Source of the DNA: Roseiarcus sp963749715
GTDB taxonomy: Bacteria; Pseudomonadota; Alphaproteobacteria; Rhizobiales; Beijerinckiaceae
DNA length: 64,000 nt
Reading direction: 5' to 3'
NCBI GenBank assembly: GCA_963749715.1
Contig: CAVVNR010000015.1
Location: 62,001 to 126,000 of the forward strand
This document shows positions 8,087-16,727 of the stretch, one piece after another (position 1 is the first letter of the stretch; every line of letters begins with the position of its first letter). The notes below the pieces were generated by a model. It saw only the letters and a program-made list of their open reading frames with translations. It was not told the origin of the DNA and did not search any database. A program made the translations under genes and the position numbers.

Positions 8087-8443
8087 TTCGGGGCTCCATT
8101 TGCGGATGTGGAGGGGTAGCACGAAAGCGCAACGCAGTACCCCGCCGGCGCCGCCTGATTCGCGGCGCCGATGCCTTCGGCGCGGGCGACACGATTTAAC
8201 ATTGTCCCCGCTCTCGCGCCCCACGTTGCGCCATACAGACCCTGGCCGCCAATTCATTTGACAGTTCAGCGGCCCTCGGTAGGGTTGCCTAAAATCGCGG
8301 CGTCCGGCGATAGACGACGCGGCGGAAACTCGCTGGTCCTGGGACCCGCCGTGCTCGCGACGACATAAGCGTCGGCGTGATTTTTGCGTGGCGCGGACGA
8401 TCAGGGGCGGCCCGACGGGCTTTGGGAGCGAGGGTATGTCGAG
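8087..8443. other. divergent intergenic region between deaminase and nucleoside transporter
   Basis: 357 bases without a recognised gene. It must hold promoters for both directions. I see no convincing purine riboswitch fold or strong promoter hexamers here. Confidence 0.4.
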
Positions 8444-10009
8444 GTGAATGTCGAAGCCCCCCTGCGGCTCAAGCTCACCGGCGTCAGCAAGTCATTTCCC
8501 GGCGTGCGCGCCAACGACAACGTAAACCTCAGCGTCAAGCCCGGCGAGATCCACGCGCTGCTTGGCGAGAACGGCGCCGGAAAATCGACCCTCGTCAAGA
8601 TGATCTACGGCATCCTCGCGCCCGATGACGGAGAGATCATCTTCGACGGCTCGGCCGCCCGGATCACGAATCCGCGCGCGGCGCGCCGGCTCGGCATCGG
8701 CATGGTGTTCCAGCACTTCTCGCTGTTCGAGGCGATGACGGTTCTTGAAAACATCGCCCTCGGCCTCGACTCGCATCTCTCTTCGCGCGAGCTTTTGGCC
8801 GAGTTCAATCGAGTGCTCGACGCCTACCACCTCAAGCTCGATCCGCGCCGAATCGTCTCGACCCTCAGCGTCGGCGAGCGCCAACGCATCGAGATCGTGC
8901 GCGCGCTGCTCTTGAACCCAAGGCTGCTCATCATGGACGAGCCGACCTCGGTGCTGACGCCCCAAGAGGTCGAGCAATTGTTCGAGACCTTGAGAAAGCT
9001 CGCCGCGAGCGGCTGCTCGATCCTCTACATCTCGCACAAGCTGCAAGAGATCGTCGCGCTCTGCGACACCGCGACCATCCTGCGCGGCGGCAAGGTGGTC
9101 GCCCACTGCGATCCGAAGCGCGAGACATCGCGCTCGATGGCCGAGATGATGATCGGCGCCAACCTCAAGGAAATCGCCAAGCCCGCCACTCGCGGCTTCG
9201 GCGCGACGAAGCTTGCGGCGCGGGGCTTGAGTCTGACGAAGCCGAGCGAATTCGGCGTCGCGCTGCAGAATGTCGCGCTTGAAGTGAGGGCGGGCGAGAT
9301 CTTCGGCGTCGCCGGCGTCGCCGGCAACGGGCAGAACGAGCTCTTGAGCGCGATGAGCGGCGAGACTCTCGCCCCGAGGGCCGAAGCGATCACCCTGGCC
9401 GGCGCCGAGGTCGGCCGGCTGGGCGTCACTGACCGGCGCAACCTCGGCTTGTGCGCGGTGCCGGAGGAACGCAACGGACACGCAGCGGTCGGGGAGTTCT
9501 CGCTCACCGACAACGCGTCGCTGACCGGCCGCGACCGGATGGAGATGGTGCGCTTCGGCCTCATCGACCCGGCCAAGGCGACGAACTACGCCAGCGAAGT
9601 GATCGGCGCCTATACCGTGAAGGCGACCGGCCCGCGTGCGCTCGCCGGCTCGCTCTCCGGCGGCAACCTGCAGAAATTCATCATGGGGCGCGAGATCCTG
9701 CAGGACCCGGAGGCGCTGGTCGTCTGCCAGCCGACCTGGGGGGTCGACGCGGGCGCGGCGGCCGCCATCCACCAGGCGATCGTCAATCTCGCCGCTCGCG
9801 GCTCGGCGGTCATGGTCATCTCGCAGGACCTCGACGAGCTCCTGACCCTTTGCGACACGATCGCGGTCATTAATCTTGGCCGCCTGTCGCCACCGATGAA
9901 GGTCGGCCAAGTGTCGATCGAGGAGATCGGCCTGCTCATGGGAGGCGTGCACGGCGATCCGGCGGCGACGGTCGAAATGACAGAGGCCCTGCATGCGCAT
10001 CCGGCTTGA
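8444..10009 (+). CDS. ABC transporter ATP-binding protein, nucleoside (BMP-associated) type with two ABC cassettes
   Basis: 521 residues from a GTG at 8444, with GGGAGCGAGGG upstream; an upstream TTG frame adds an unconvincing extension. Cassette 1 has Walker A GENGAGKST, signature LSVGERQRIEI and Walker B LLIMDEPT. Cassette 2 lacks a proper Walker A (GVAGNGQNELL) but keeps the signature LSGGNLQKFI, as in the ribose/nucleoside transporters RbsA, YufO and NupA. It energises the two permeases that follow. The permease start overlaps its stop by 17 bases, indicating translational coupling. The downstream BMP-type binding protein points to nucleosides rather than sugars. Confidence 0.92.
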   Translation: MNVEAPLRLKLTGVSKSFPGVRANDNVNLSVKPGEIHALLGENGAGKSTLVKMIYGILAPDDGEIIFDGSAARITNPRAARRLGIGMVFQHFSLFEAMTVLENIALGLDSHLSSRELLAEFNRVLDAYHLKLDPRRIVSTLSVGERQRIEIVRALLLNPRLLIMDEPTSVLTPQEVEQLFETLRKLAASGCSILYISHKLQEIVALCDTATILRGGKVVAHCDPKRETSRSMAEMMIGANLKEIAKPATRGFGATKLAARGLSLTKPSEFGVALQNVALEVRAGEIFGVAGVAGNGQNELLSAMSGETLAPRAEAITLAGAEVGRLGVTDRRNLGLCAVPEERNGHAAVGEFSLTDNASLTGRDRMEMVRFGLIDPAKATNYASEVIGAYTVKATGPRALAGSLSGGNLQKFIMGREILQDPEALVVCQPTWGVDAGAAAAIHQAIVNLAARGSAVMVISQDLDELLTLCDTIAVINLGRLSPPMKVGQVSIEEIGLLMGGVHGDPAATVEMTEALHAHPA

Positions 10010-11087
10010 AAAGCGGCTGACGCCAAGCCGTTTCATGCAGGTGGCGACGCCGGTCGCGTCGGTGCTGCTCACGATGCTGCTCGGCGCGATCATCTTCCAA
10101 CTGATCGGCTTCGACGGGCCGCGCGCAATTTACGAGACCTTCATCACCCCGATCGTCGCTTCGTACAAGTGGCAGGATGTCCTGACCAAGGCCGCGCCGC
10201 TCATCATCATCGCGCTCGGGCTCTCGCTCGGCAATCAGGCGAAGATCTGGAACATCGGCGCCGAGGGCCAGTACATCATCGGCGCGTTGGCCGGCGCGGG
10301 CGTCGCCTTTGTCCTGCCCAATGCTGAAGGCTTCTGGATCATCCCCCTGATGATCGCGGCCGGAGTTCTCGGCGGGATGGCCTGGGCGGCGATTCCGGCA
10401 TTCCTCAAAACGCGCTACCGCGTCTCCGAGGTGCTCTCAACGCTCATGCTGGTCTATGTCGCTCTGCAAGTGCTCAACTATTTGGTCGCCGGCCCGTGGA
10501 AGGACCCGAACGGCCATAACTTTCCCCAGACGCCGCCGTTCACGCCGGCTGAGCTTCTGCCGCACGTCATTCCGGGCACGGCGATCCCGCCGGGCTTCGT
10601 CGTAGCGATTCTGCTGACGCTCGTCTTCTGGCTTTTGACGGCGCGCTCGGTGTACGGCTTTTCCGTGCGCACGGTCGGCGCGGCGCCGAACGCGGCGCGC
10701 TATGGCGGCTTCGATGCTTCACGGACCGTGTACTCGACGCTCCTGATCAGCGGCGGCATGGCCGGGCTTGCCGGAATTCTGGAGGCATCGAGCCAGCTCG
10801 GACAAATCAACCTTGGCTTTCCCTCCGGCTACGGCTTCACCGCGATCATCGTCTCGTTCCTCGGCCGCCTGAACCCGATAGGCGTCTTCCTCGCCGGACT
10901 GATTCTCGCCGTCACCTATGTCGGCGGACAGGTGGCGCAGACGGTGGTGCATGTGCCGAACGCAACCGCCGGCATCTTCCAGGCGACGATGCTGTTCTTT
11001 ATTCTCGCAAGCGACATTCTGGTCCGATACCGCCTGCGCGTCATTCGCGAGGCGCCGCGCGCGGCTCCAGCCGAGGCGGTGGCGTAG
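9993..11087 (+). CDS. ABC transporter permease, nucleoside type (YufP/NupB-like)
   Basis: 364 residues, polytopic, with about 8-10 hydrophobic helices. The region NQAKIWNIGAEGQYIIGALAGAG and the later GFDASRTVYSTLLISGGMAGLAG are typical of BPD_transp_2 permeases paired with BMP binding proteins. It overlaps the ATPase gene by 17 bases and abuts the second permease without a gap (TAG followed directly by ATG), so the three proteins are probably made in fixed ratio from one mRNA. It forms one half of the inner-membrane channel. Confidence 0.9.
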   Translation: MRIRLEKRLTPSRFMQVATPVASVLLTMLLGAIIFQLIGFDGPRAIYETFITPIVASYKWQDVLTKAAPLIIIALGLSLGNQAKIWNIGAEGQYIIGALAGAGVAFVLPNAEGFWIIPLMIAAGVLGGMAWAAIPAFLKTRYRVSEVLSTLMLVYVALQVLNYLVAGPWKDPNGHNFPQTPPFTPAELLPHVIPGTAIPPGFVVAILLTLVFWLLTARSVYGFSVRTVGAAPNAARYGGFDASRTVYSTLLISGGMAGLAGILEASSQLGQINLGFPSGYGFTAIIVSFLGRLNPIGVFLAGLILAVTYVGGQVAQTVVHVPNATAGIFQATMLFFILASDILVRYRLRVIREAPRAAPAEAVA

Positions 11088-12026
11088 ATGCTCACCTTCA
11101 TCATCGACGCCCTCATCACCGTGGTCGGAGTGACGACGCCGATTTTGCTCGCGGCAACCGGCGAGCTCGTGGTCGAAAAGAGCGGCGTGCTGAACCTCGG
11201 CATCGAAGGCATGATGTTGATTGGCGCGGTGACCGGCTTCGCCGTCACTTTCAACTACGGTCCCGATCTCGGGGACATGGCGCCCTGGTTTGGCGTGCTC
11301 GCGGCGGCGCTCGGGGGCGCAGCCTCCTCGATGCTGTTCGCCGTTCTGGTGCTGACGCTCGGCTCCAATCAGGTGGCGACGGGCCTTGCGCTCGCGATTT
11401 TCGGTATCGGCCTCTCTTCGCTGATCGGCGCGGGCTATGTCGGCATGATCGTGCCGTCGTTCGATTCCGTCTTTCCGGATTGGCTCGCCGGCGATCCGAT
11501 CGGACGGGTTGTGTTCGGTTATAGCCCGCTCGTCTATTTCGCCCTCATCGTGGTCTTCGCCGTCGGCTGGTTCCTGAACCGCACGCGCGCCGGACTGATT
11601 TTGCGCGCCGTCGGCGAAAACGACCTTTCCGCCCATTCGATCGGCTATCCGGTCATCGCCATCCGTTACGCTGCGATCGCCTTCGGCGGCGCGCTGGCCG
11701 GAATCGGCGGCGCCTATTTCTCGATGGTGATCACGCCGATGTGGGCCGAGCAAATGACGGCGGGGCGCGGCTGGATCGCGCTCGCGCTGGTGGTGTTCTC
11801 CGGCTGGCGCGCCGGGCGGCTCCTGGCGGGGGCTTACTTTTTCGGGGTCCTGATGACGCTTGAGCTTTACGCCAAGGCCTCCGGCTTCTCATTCCTGCCG
11901 TCGCAGTTCTGGGCGGCGATGCCCTACATCGCAGCCGTCCTCGCGCTTGCTGTCATGTCGGCGCGCGACGTCGCCGGAACTGAAGCGCCGGCTTGCCTCG
12001 GGCGGCCATTCCTGCCCAACAGCTGA
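11088..12026 (+). CDS. ABC transporter permease, nucleoside type (YufQ/NupC-like)
   Basis: 312 residues, about 8 transmembrane helices, with the family opening TPILLAATGELVVEKSGVLN and NLGIEGMMLIGAVTGF. It is the partner permease of the preceding gene. The C terminus (GTEAPACLGRPFLPNS) is slightly longer and more polar than I would expect, possibly because of a small 3' change, but the core is intact. Starts immediately after the previous stop codon. Confidence 0.9.
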   Translation: MLTFIIDALITVVGVTTPILLAATGELVVEKSGVLNLGIEGMMLIGAVTGFAVTFNYGPDLGDMAPWFGVLAAALGGAASSMLFAVLVLTLGSNQVATGLALAIFGIGLSSLIGAGYVGMIVPSFDSVFPDWLAGDPIGRVVFGYSPLVYFALIVVFAVGWFLNRTRAGLILRAVGENDLSAHSIGYPVIAIRYAAIAFGGALAGIGGAYFSMVITPMWAEQMTAGRGWIALALVVFSGWRAGRLLAGAYFFGVLMTLELYAKASGFSFLPSQFWAAMPYIAAVLALAVMSARDVAGTEAPACLGRPFLPNS

Positions 12027-12056
12027 GCGCGGACAAATTCAACGAGGGAGAAGACA

Positions 12057-13133
12057 ATGCGCACGATTACCCGACGAAATCTCATGAAGACCGCCGCCGC
12101 GGGGCTGGCGCTGCCCGCATTGGGTCGCAGCGCTTTTGCTGCGGAGCCGCTCAAGGTCGGCTTCGTCTATCTCGGCGCGATCGGTGACTACGGCTGGACC
12201 TGGTCGCACGAACAGGGCCGCAAGGCGCTGGTCGACGCGCTCAAAGGACAGGTCGTCGCGGACTACGTCGAAAACGTGAAAGAGGACGCAAGCGCTGTTC
12301 CAGTGATGAAGGACCTCGCTCAGCAGGGCCACAAGCTCATCTTCACCACCTCGTACGGCTACATGGACCAGACGATCGAGGCCGCGAAACAGTTCCCGGA
12401 CGTCAAATGGGAGCATTGCACCGGCTACAAGCGCGCCGACAATGTCGGAACCTACAACTCCCGTTTCTATCAGGGCCGAGCAGTGATCGGCACGATCGCC
12501 GGGATGATGTCGAAGACCGGAACGATCGGGTTTGTCGGATCGTTCAAAATCCCCGAAGTGGTGATGGGTGTGAACGCTTTCACCCTTGCGGCGCAGGCCA
12601 TCAATCCGAAGATCACCACTAAGCTCGTGATGATCGACACATGGTTCGATCCAGCCAAGGAAGCGGCAGCGGCCGAGACGCTCGCCAATCTCGGCTGCGA
12701 CGTAATCGCCCAGCACGTCGACTCTCCTGCCGTGTTGCAAGTCTGCGAGAAGCGCAAGATTTATGGGTTCGGCTACGGCGCGGACATGTCGCGCTTCGCG
12801 CCACACGCGCATCTGACGGCGAGCTTGGACCTCTGGGGCCCCTACTACATTGAGCGCGCCAAGGCGATGCTCGACGGCTCGTGGAAATCGGACGACGTCT
12901 GGTGGGGCATGAAGGAGGGACTCCTAGGTATGGCTCCTTACAACAAGGCCGTGCCAGATAACGTCCGCGCCGCGGCCGACAAAATCATCGCCGGCACGAA
13001 GGATGGGTCCTATGAGGTCTTCACCGGCCCGATCTCGGACCAGAGCGGCAAGGAACGCGTCGCTAAGGGCCAGCGCATGGAGGACAAAGACCTTCTGGTG
13101 ATGGACTGGTACGTCAAGGGCGTACAGAGCTGA
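12057..13133 (+). CDS. BMP-family (PnrA-like) nucleoside-binding protein of the ABC transporter
   Basis: 358 residues. The N terminus TRRNLMKTAAAGLALPALG has a twin-arginine-like pair before the hydrophobic stretch, so export may go by Tat; cleavage is expected after AFA (about residue 29). The mature domain LKVGFVYLGAIGDYGWTWSHEQGRKAL is the classic start of the basic membrane protein family, whose characterised members (PnrA, Med) bind purine nucleosides. Later conserved parts include the VKWEHCTGYK and IGTIAGMMSK regions. It closes the four-gene transporter operon. Together with the divergent deaminase, it points to uptake and use of purines. Two hairpins follow the gene. Confidence 0.92.
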   Translation: MRTITRRNLMKTAAAGLALPALGRSAFAAEPLKVGFVYLGAIGDYGWTWSHEQGRKALVDALKGQVVADYVENVKEDASAVPVMKDLAQQGHKLIFTTSYGYMDQTIEAAKQFPDVKWEHCTGYKRADNVGTYNSRFYQGRAVIGTIAGMMSKTGTIGFVGSFKIPEVVMGVNAFTLAAQAINPKITTKLVMIDTWFDPAKEAAAAETLANLGCDVIAQHVDSPAVLQVCEKRKIYGFGYGADMSRFAPHAHLTASLDLWGPYYIERAKAMLDGSWKSDDVWWGMKEGLLGMAPYNKAVPDNVRAAADKIIAGTKDGSYEVFTGPISDQSGKERVAKGQRMEDKDLLVMDWYVKGVQS

Positions 13134-13156
13134 GGCCGGGCGCAAGCCCTTGCCCG

Positions 13157-13216
13157 CCCCTCTCCCGCGAACGGGAGAGGGGACGCGCGCACCCTTCTCC
13201 CGCAGGCGGAGAAGGG
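13157..13216. repeat. two adjacent GC-rich hairpins between convergent genes (REP-like; terminator role)
   Basis: Hairpin 1: CCCCTCTCCCG (13157-13167) pairs perfectly with CGGGAGAGGGG (13172-13182), loop of 4. Hairpin 2: CCCTTCTCC (13192-13200) pairs with GGAGAAGGG (13208-13216), loop of 7. Both share a CYCTCTCC/GGAGARGG core and are followed by GGACGCGCG. Elements of this type are scattered widely in Hyphomicrobiales intergenic DNA, and the position between two stop codons suits bidirectional termination. Confidence 0.7.
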
Positions 13217-13244
13217 GACGCGCGAAGCGCGGCCGGATGAGGGG

Positions 13245-16200
13245 TTAGGCCGCCAGCTCGTGCACTTTAGCCTCCGGGCACACCGCCTGCGCAATCTCGG
13301 CCAGGTGCCGGTGGTGGGTGAAGTAGATGACCTGGCCGACGCGTCCCATTTCGGCGAACAGGCGAAGCGCCTCCTCGGCGCGAAAATGGTCGAACGTCTC
13401 CATGATGTCGTCGGCGATGAACGGCGCGGGCGTCCGGGTTTTTGCGAGCTCGTGATAGCCGGCGACGCGGAGCGCGAGATAGAGCTGGAACCGCGCGCCT
13501 TTCGACAATTGCTCCGCCTCCTTCGAACCTCCGTCGGCCCCGAGCGCGATCAGCGTCTCGCCCACGCCGTTCGGCGTGGTCGCAAGCCCGCGATAAGCGC
13601 CGCGGCTGATGAGACGGAATGCCTGCGAGGCGCGCTCCATCATCGCGCCGCGATGCCGGTCGCGATAGAGCCTGAGCGCCTCGTCCGCCGCCGCGACTCC
13701 GGCGCGCAAGGTCAGATAGCGCCGCGCGCCATCCTTGACCTCTTCGAGGATTGTGCGCCGCTTTTCCTCGAGCCGGGCGACCGCGTCGTCGCCGCCGACC
13801 GCCTCGAGCCGCCTGTCCGCCTCGCGAAGGAAGCTGTGCGCCTCGGCGTGGGCCTGAACGTCATGCGGCGCCCGGATCCTGAGCTCAGCGACCTCGGCTG
13901 CGAGCGCCGCGGCATCGACGCGCTCGAGGACCGCGCGCGCTTCTTCTAGCGAGCCGGCGACATTGGCCGCGATGACGGCCGCCCGCGCACGCGCGACCTC
14001 CGCCTTAAGCGTGTCGCGGCGCCGGCAGTCCTCGAGCCTGGCGGCGACATCCGCCAGCGCCTCAACGGCGAAGAAGCGCGTCATCGCCGAAGCCTGGCGC
14101 GCGTTGACTTCGAGCGTCCCGGCGGTCGCGGCCAGCCGCTCGCGCGCGTCCTTCAGGGCCTCGTCCTTCTCTGCGGCTCGACGCGCGTTCTCGCGCGCCC
14201 GGGCGACGCGCTCCTCGACGGCGTTGGCGCATAGGCCGACGTCGTCGGGCGCGCCGTCGAGATCGAGCGCCGCGGCGGCCGCGACGACTTCGTCGGCGAA
14301 CAGCCGCTTGTCGCGCGCCATCTTGGCGATACGGTCGTCGAGGTCGGCGCATTCCTTCAGCGTCGCACGCAGCTCGTCGAGCGCCTTGAGCGACTGCTTG
14401 ACCGCGCCCAGCGCCGGCTCGCATCCGGCTTCGCTAAGCCATGTCCCGGCGCAGGTCTCGCGCCACATGCGGCGCCAGTTCGCATCGCCGTCCTGCGCGG
14501 TCTTGAGCTTCGCCTCGGCGCGAGCCGCCTCCGCGCCGCGCTCCTCCGCTTTCTGACGCAGCGCTACGAGCTTCGCCTCGTCGCCAATCGCGGTTTCCGC
14601 GGCTTCGATCAGCGCCTCGAGGGGGCGGCGCTCCTCATAGGCGACGCCGGCGGCCAGCAGGGCGGCGCCCAGACGCTCGCGAGCGCGCGCGCCGTCGTCC
14701 TTGGCCCGGCGCGCGGCGTCGTCCGCCTGACGCAACGCCTCGGCGAGCGTCAGCGCCTCATCGCGCTTCATTCGCCAGGCGTCGATGAAAGCGAGCGGAT
14801 CGCGTGCTGGCGGCGGCGGGGCTGGCGAAAGCGCGGCGATATCGCGATCGAGCGTAGCGATCGACTTTTCCGCCGCTTCGAGGTCCGCTTGTGCGCGCGC
14901 GAGTTCCGCCTCGACGCCTGCGATCTTGATCGCGCGCTCGCGCAAGGCGGCGAGTTCGCGCGCGCCAGCCAGTCTCGCTGCGCCCGCTGCATCGTCGCGC
15001 CGCATCGCCGCTTCGAATAGGTCGGCGCTCGTCTGGTCGAGGGCCGCGCGATGCGCCGACCACGCCGCCTCGCGGCTGGAGCGGATTCCCGAGGCGGCTT
15101 CGTCGCCGAGGAGATCGGGCGCGTGCGCAGCAGCCGCCGCCTCCGCCTTCAGCCGCTCGGCCTCGCCGCTCTTGGCGAGCACGAGGTCGAGAACCTGCTG
15201 CCGCACCGCCGTCGTGCGAGACATTCGGCGGCGCAATTCCGCGGTCTCCGCTTCGCCCGGAACGGCAAGGCTCGCGAGCTCCTCCACGTTCCCGCACCAC
15301 GGCTGAAGCGCCGCGAATGCCTCTTTGAGCTTGCGGGTCCGCTTGTCGATCTCGTCGCGCGCGGCGCAGAGGCGCACGGCCGAATCGTCGCGCCGCGCCT
15401 CGATCAGCCGTGTCTTCAGCGACGCCAGCGCGGCGCCGCCGCGCTCGTCGGCGGACAGCGGCAGCTCCCGCAGCGCCTGTGCATGGGCGCTTCGCGCCGT
15501 CTCCACCGCTTCGCCCGCTGCTTCGAGCTTCGACAGCACGCCCGAGCGAGCGTCGATCAGCTCGCCGAGCGCACCCACGATCCGCACCGGGAGCGGAAGC
15601 TTGCGCGGATCGGCCTCACCCTCGCGGCCCAGGCGGCGCAGGATGTTTTCGACCGTATCGCGTTTGGCGGCGAGTTCGCCCCGCCGCACGGGGATGTCGG
15701 CGGCGCTGTCGAAGCGGCTGCGCAGCTCCCGCCAGTTGTCGACGCGATCGGCGGCCTTGAGCGCCGCTTGATCCACGCCGATCCGCTCCAGATCGTCCTC
15801 AAGCGTTTTGATCGCGCTCTCGGCGCCTTCCCTCTGCGCAGTAAGCCTGATCGCCTCGGCCTCGAGCCGCGCGATCTCCTCGCGCCATCCGTCGGGCGGC
15901 GTCGGCAGAGCTTCGAGCGGCAAGACATGCCTTTCCGCCTCGTTCAGCGCCGCGAGGTGAGGCAGCGCGCTCAGCAGCCGCTGGATTTCCTCTTCCCGCA
16001 CCCGCCGCCCGCCGAGAGCCTTGACCGCGCCGTCATAACGCTCTTTCGCCTCGTCGCGCTGTCGGGTCAGCTCGGCGTAGGCCGAGGCGAGCGTGTCGGC
16101 CTCATCACGCGCACACTTGAGGTCGTCGAGCGCGTGCTTCAATCGCGCGAGCTCGGTCGTCGAAGCGCGCGGCCGGTAGAATTCGTCCGCCTTCCTGCGC

Positions 16201-16727
16201 AGGGCGTCGAGCCGGCCGCTGATTTCGGCCAGCCCGGCGCTGGCCGAGAACAGAAGCTCGCCGAGGTCGCCGCGGCTCGCGAGGATCGCTTCGCCTCCCT
16301 TCTCCAGGCTGTCGTCGTCGAGTGAGAACATCAGATGGAAGGCTTCGCGGTCGACCCCAGCGAGCTCGGTCTTCAAGAGACTTTCGTCGACCGGCCGGTC
16401 GCGCGCATCGACGAGGCTGTTCTTGTCGCGCTTGATCCGCGCGACTTCGTAGGTCTGGCCGCCGAGCTCGAGCCGCGCACCGATTTTCATGGTCGCGTAG
16501 GCATGCCAGTTGGGGACGTTCGCGCGTCCTTTCGCGGCGCCGTAGGCCGATTGCTTGTCGATGCCGAACAGGAGATCGAGAATCGCCGCCGCGGCCGTCG
16601 ACTTGCCCGATTCGTTGAGGCCGTAGACGATGTGGAAGTCCGAACCGCCGGACGGCGCCGCGCCGAAGTCGAGCGCGTGATCGCTGAATTTACCGTAGCG
16701 GGTGAGGTCGAGCCGCGCAATCCTCAC
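13245..16727 (-). CDS. AAA/SMC-like ATPase, YhaN (SbcC-like) family
   Basis: 1160 residues. N-terminal MRIARLDLTRYGKFSDHALDFG with Walker A GLNESGKST (about 41-49); a long alpha-helical, Ala/Arg/Glu-rich middle (about 200-980) predicted as coiled coil; C-terminal ABC signature LSKGARFQLYLALRVA and Walker B PFIADDIMETFDHF, followed by the YFTHHRHL switch region. This head-coil-head layout is that of SbcC/Rad50 and specifically YhaN. With the overlapping YhaO-like nuclease (4-base ATGA overlap) it should form an ATP-driven DNA end-processing complex in the cytoplasm, used in repair or against foreign DNA; the exact role of YhaN/YhaO is little studied. Confidence 0.9.
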   Translation of the reverse strand: MRIARLDLTRYGKFSDHALDFGAAPSGGSDFHIVYGLNESGKSTAAAAILDLLFGIDKQSAYGAAKGRANVPNWHAYATMKIGARLELGGQTYEVARIKRDKNSLVDARDRPVDESLLKTELAGVDREAFHLMFSLDDDSLEKGGEAILASRGDLGELLFSASAGLAEISGRLDALRRKADEFYRPRASTTELARLKHALDDLKCARDEADTLASAYAELTRQRDEAKERYDGAVKALGGRRVREEEIQRLLSALPHLAALNEAERHVLPLEALPTPPDGWREEIARLEAEAIRLTAQREGAESAIKTLEDDLERIGVDQAALKAADRVDNWRELRSRFDSAADIPVRRGELAAKRDTVENILRRLGREGEADPRKLPLPVRIVGALGELIDARSGVLSKLEAAGEAVETARSAHAQALRELPLSADERGGAALASLKTRLIEARRDDSAVRLCAARDEIDKRTRKLKEAFAALQPWCGNVEELASLAVPGEAETAELRRRMSRTTAVRQQVLDLVLAKSGEAERLKAEAAAAAHAPDLLGDEAASGIRSSREAAWSAHRAALDQTSADLFEAAMRRDDAAGAARLAGARELAALRERAIKIAGVEAELARAQADLEAAEKSIATLDRDIAALSPAPPPPARDPLAFIDAWRMKRDEALTLAEALRQADDAARRAKDDGARARERLGAALLAAGVAYEERRPLEALIEAAETAIGDEAKLVALRQKAEERGAEAARAEAKLKTAQDGDANWRRMWRETCAGTWLSEAGCEPALGAVKQSLKALDELRATLKECADLDDRIAKMARDKRLFADEVVAAAAALDLDGAPDDVGLCANAVEERVARARENARRAAEKDEALKDARERLAATAGTLEVNARQASAMTRFFAVEALADVAARLEDCRRRDTLKAEVARARAAVIAANVAGSLEEARAVLERVDAAALAAEVAELRIRAPHDVQAHAEAHSFLREADRRLEAVGGDDAVARLEEKRRTILEEVKDGARRYLTLRAGVAAADEALRLYRDRHRGAMMERASQAFRLISRGAYRGLATTPNGVGETLIALGADGGSKEAEQLSKGARFQLYLALRVAGYHELAKTRTPAPFIADDIMETFDHFRAEEALRLFAEMGRVGQVIYFTHHRHLAEIAQAVCPEAKVHELAA

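Noticed and set aside
13260..16325. Several long plus-strand frames opposite the YhaN-like gene
   Set aside because: They are mirror frames of a real, domain-supported minus-strand gene and consist of low-complexity Arg/Ala/Ser sequence.
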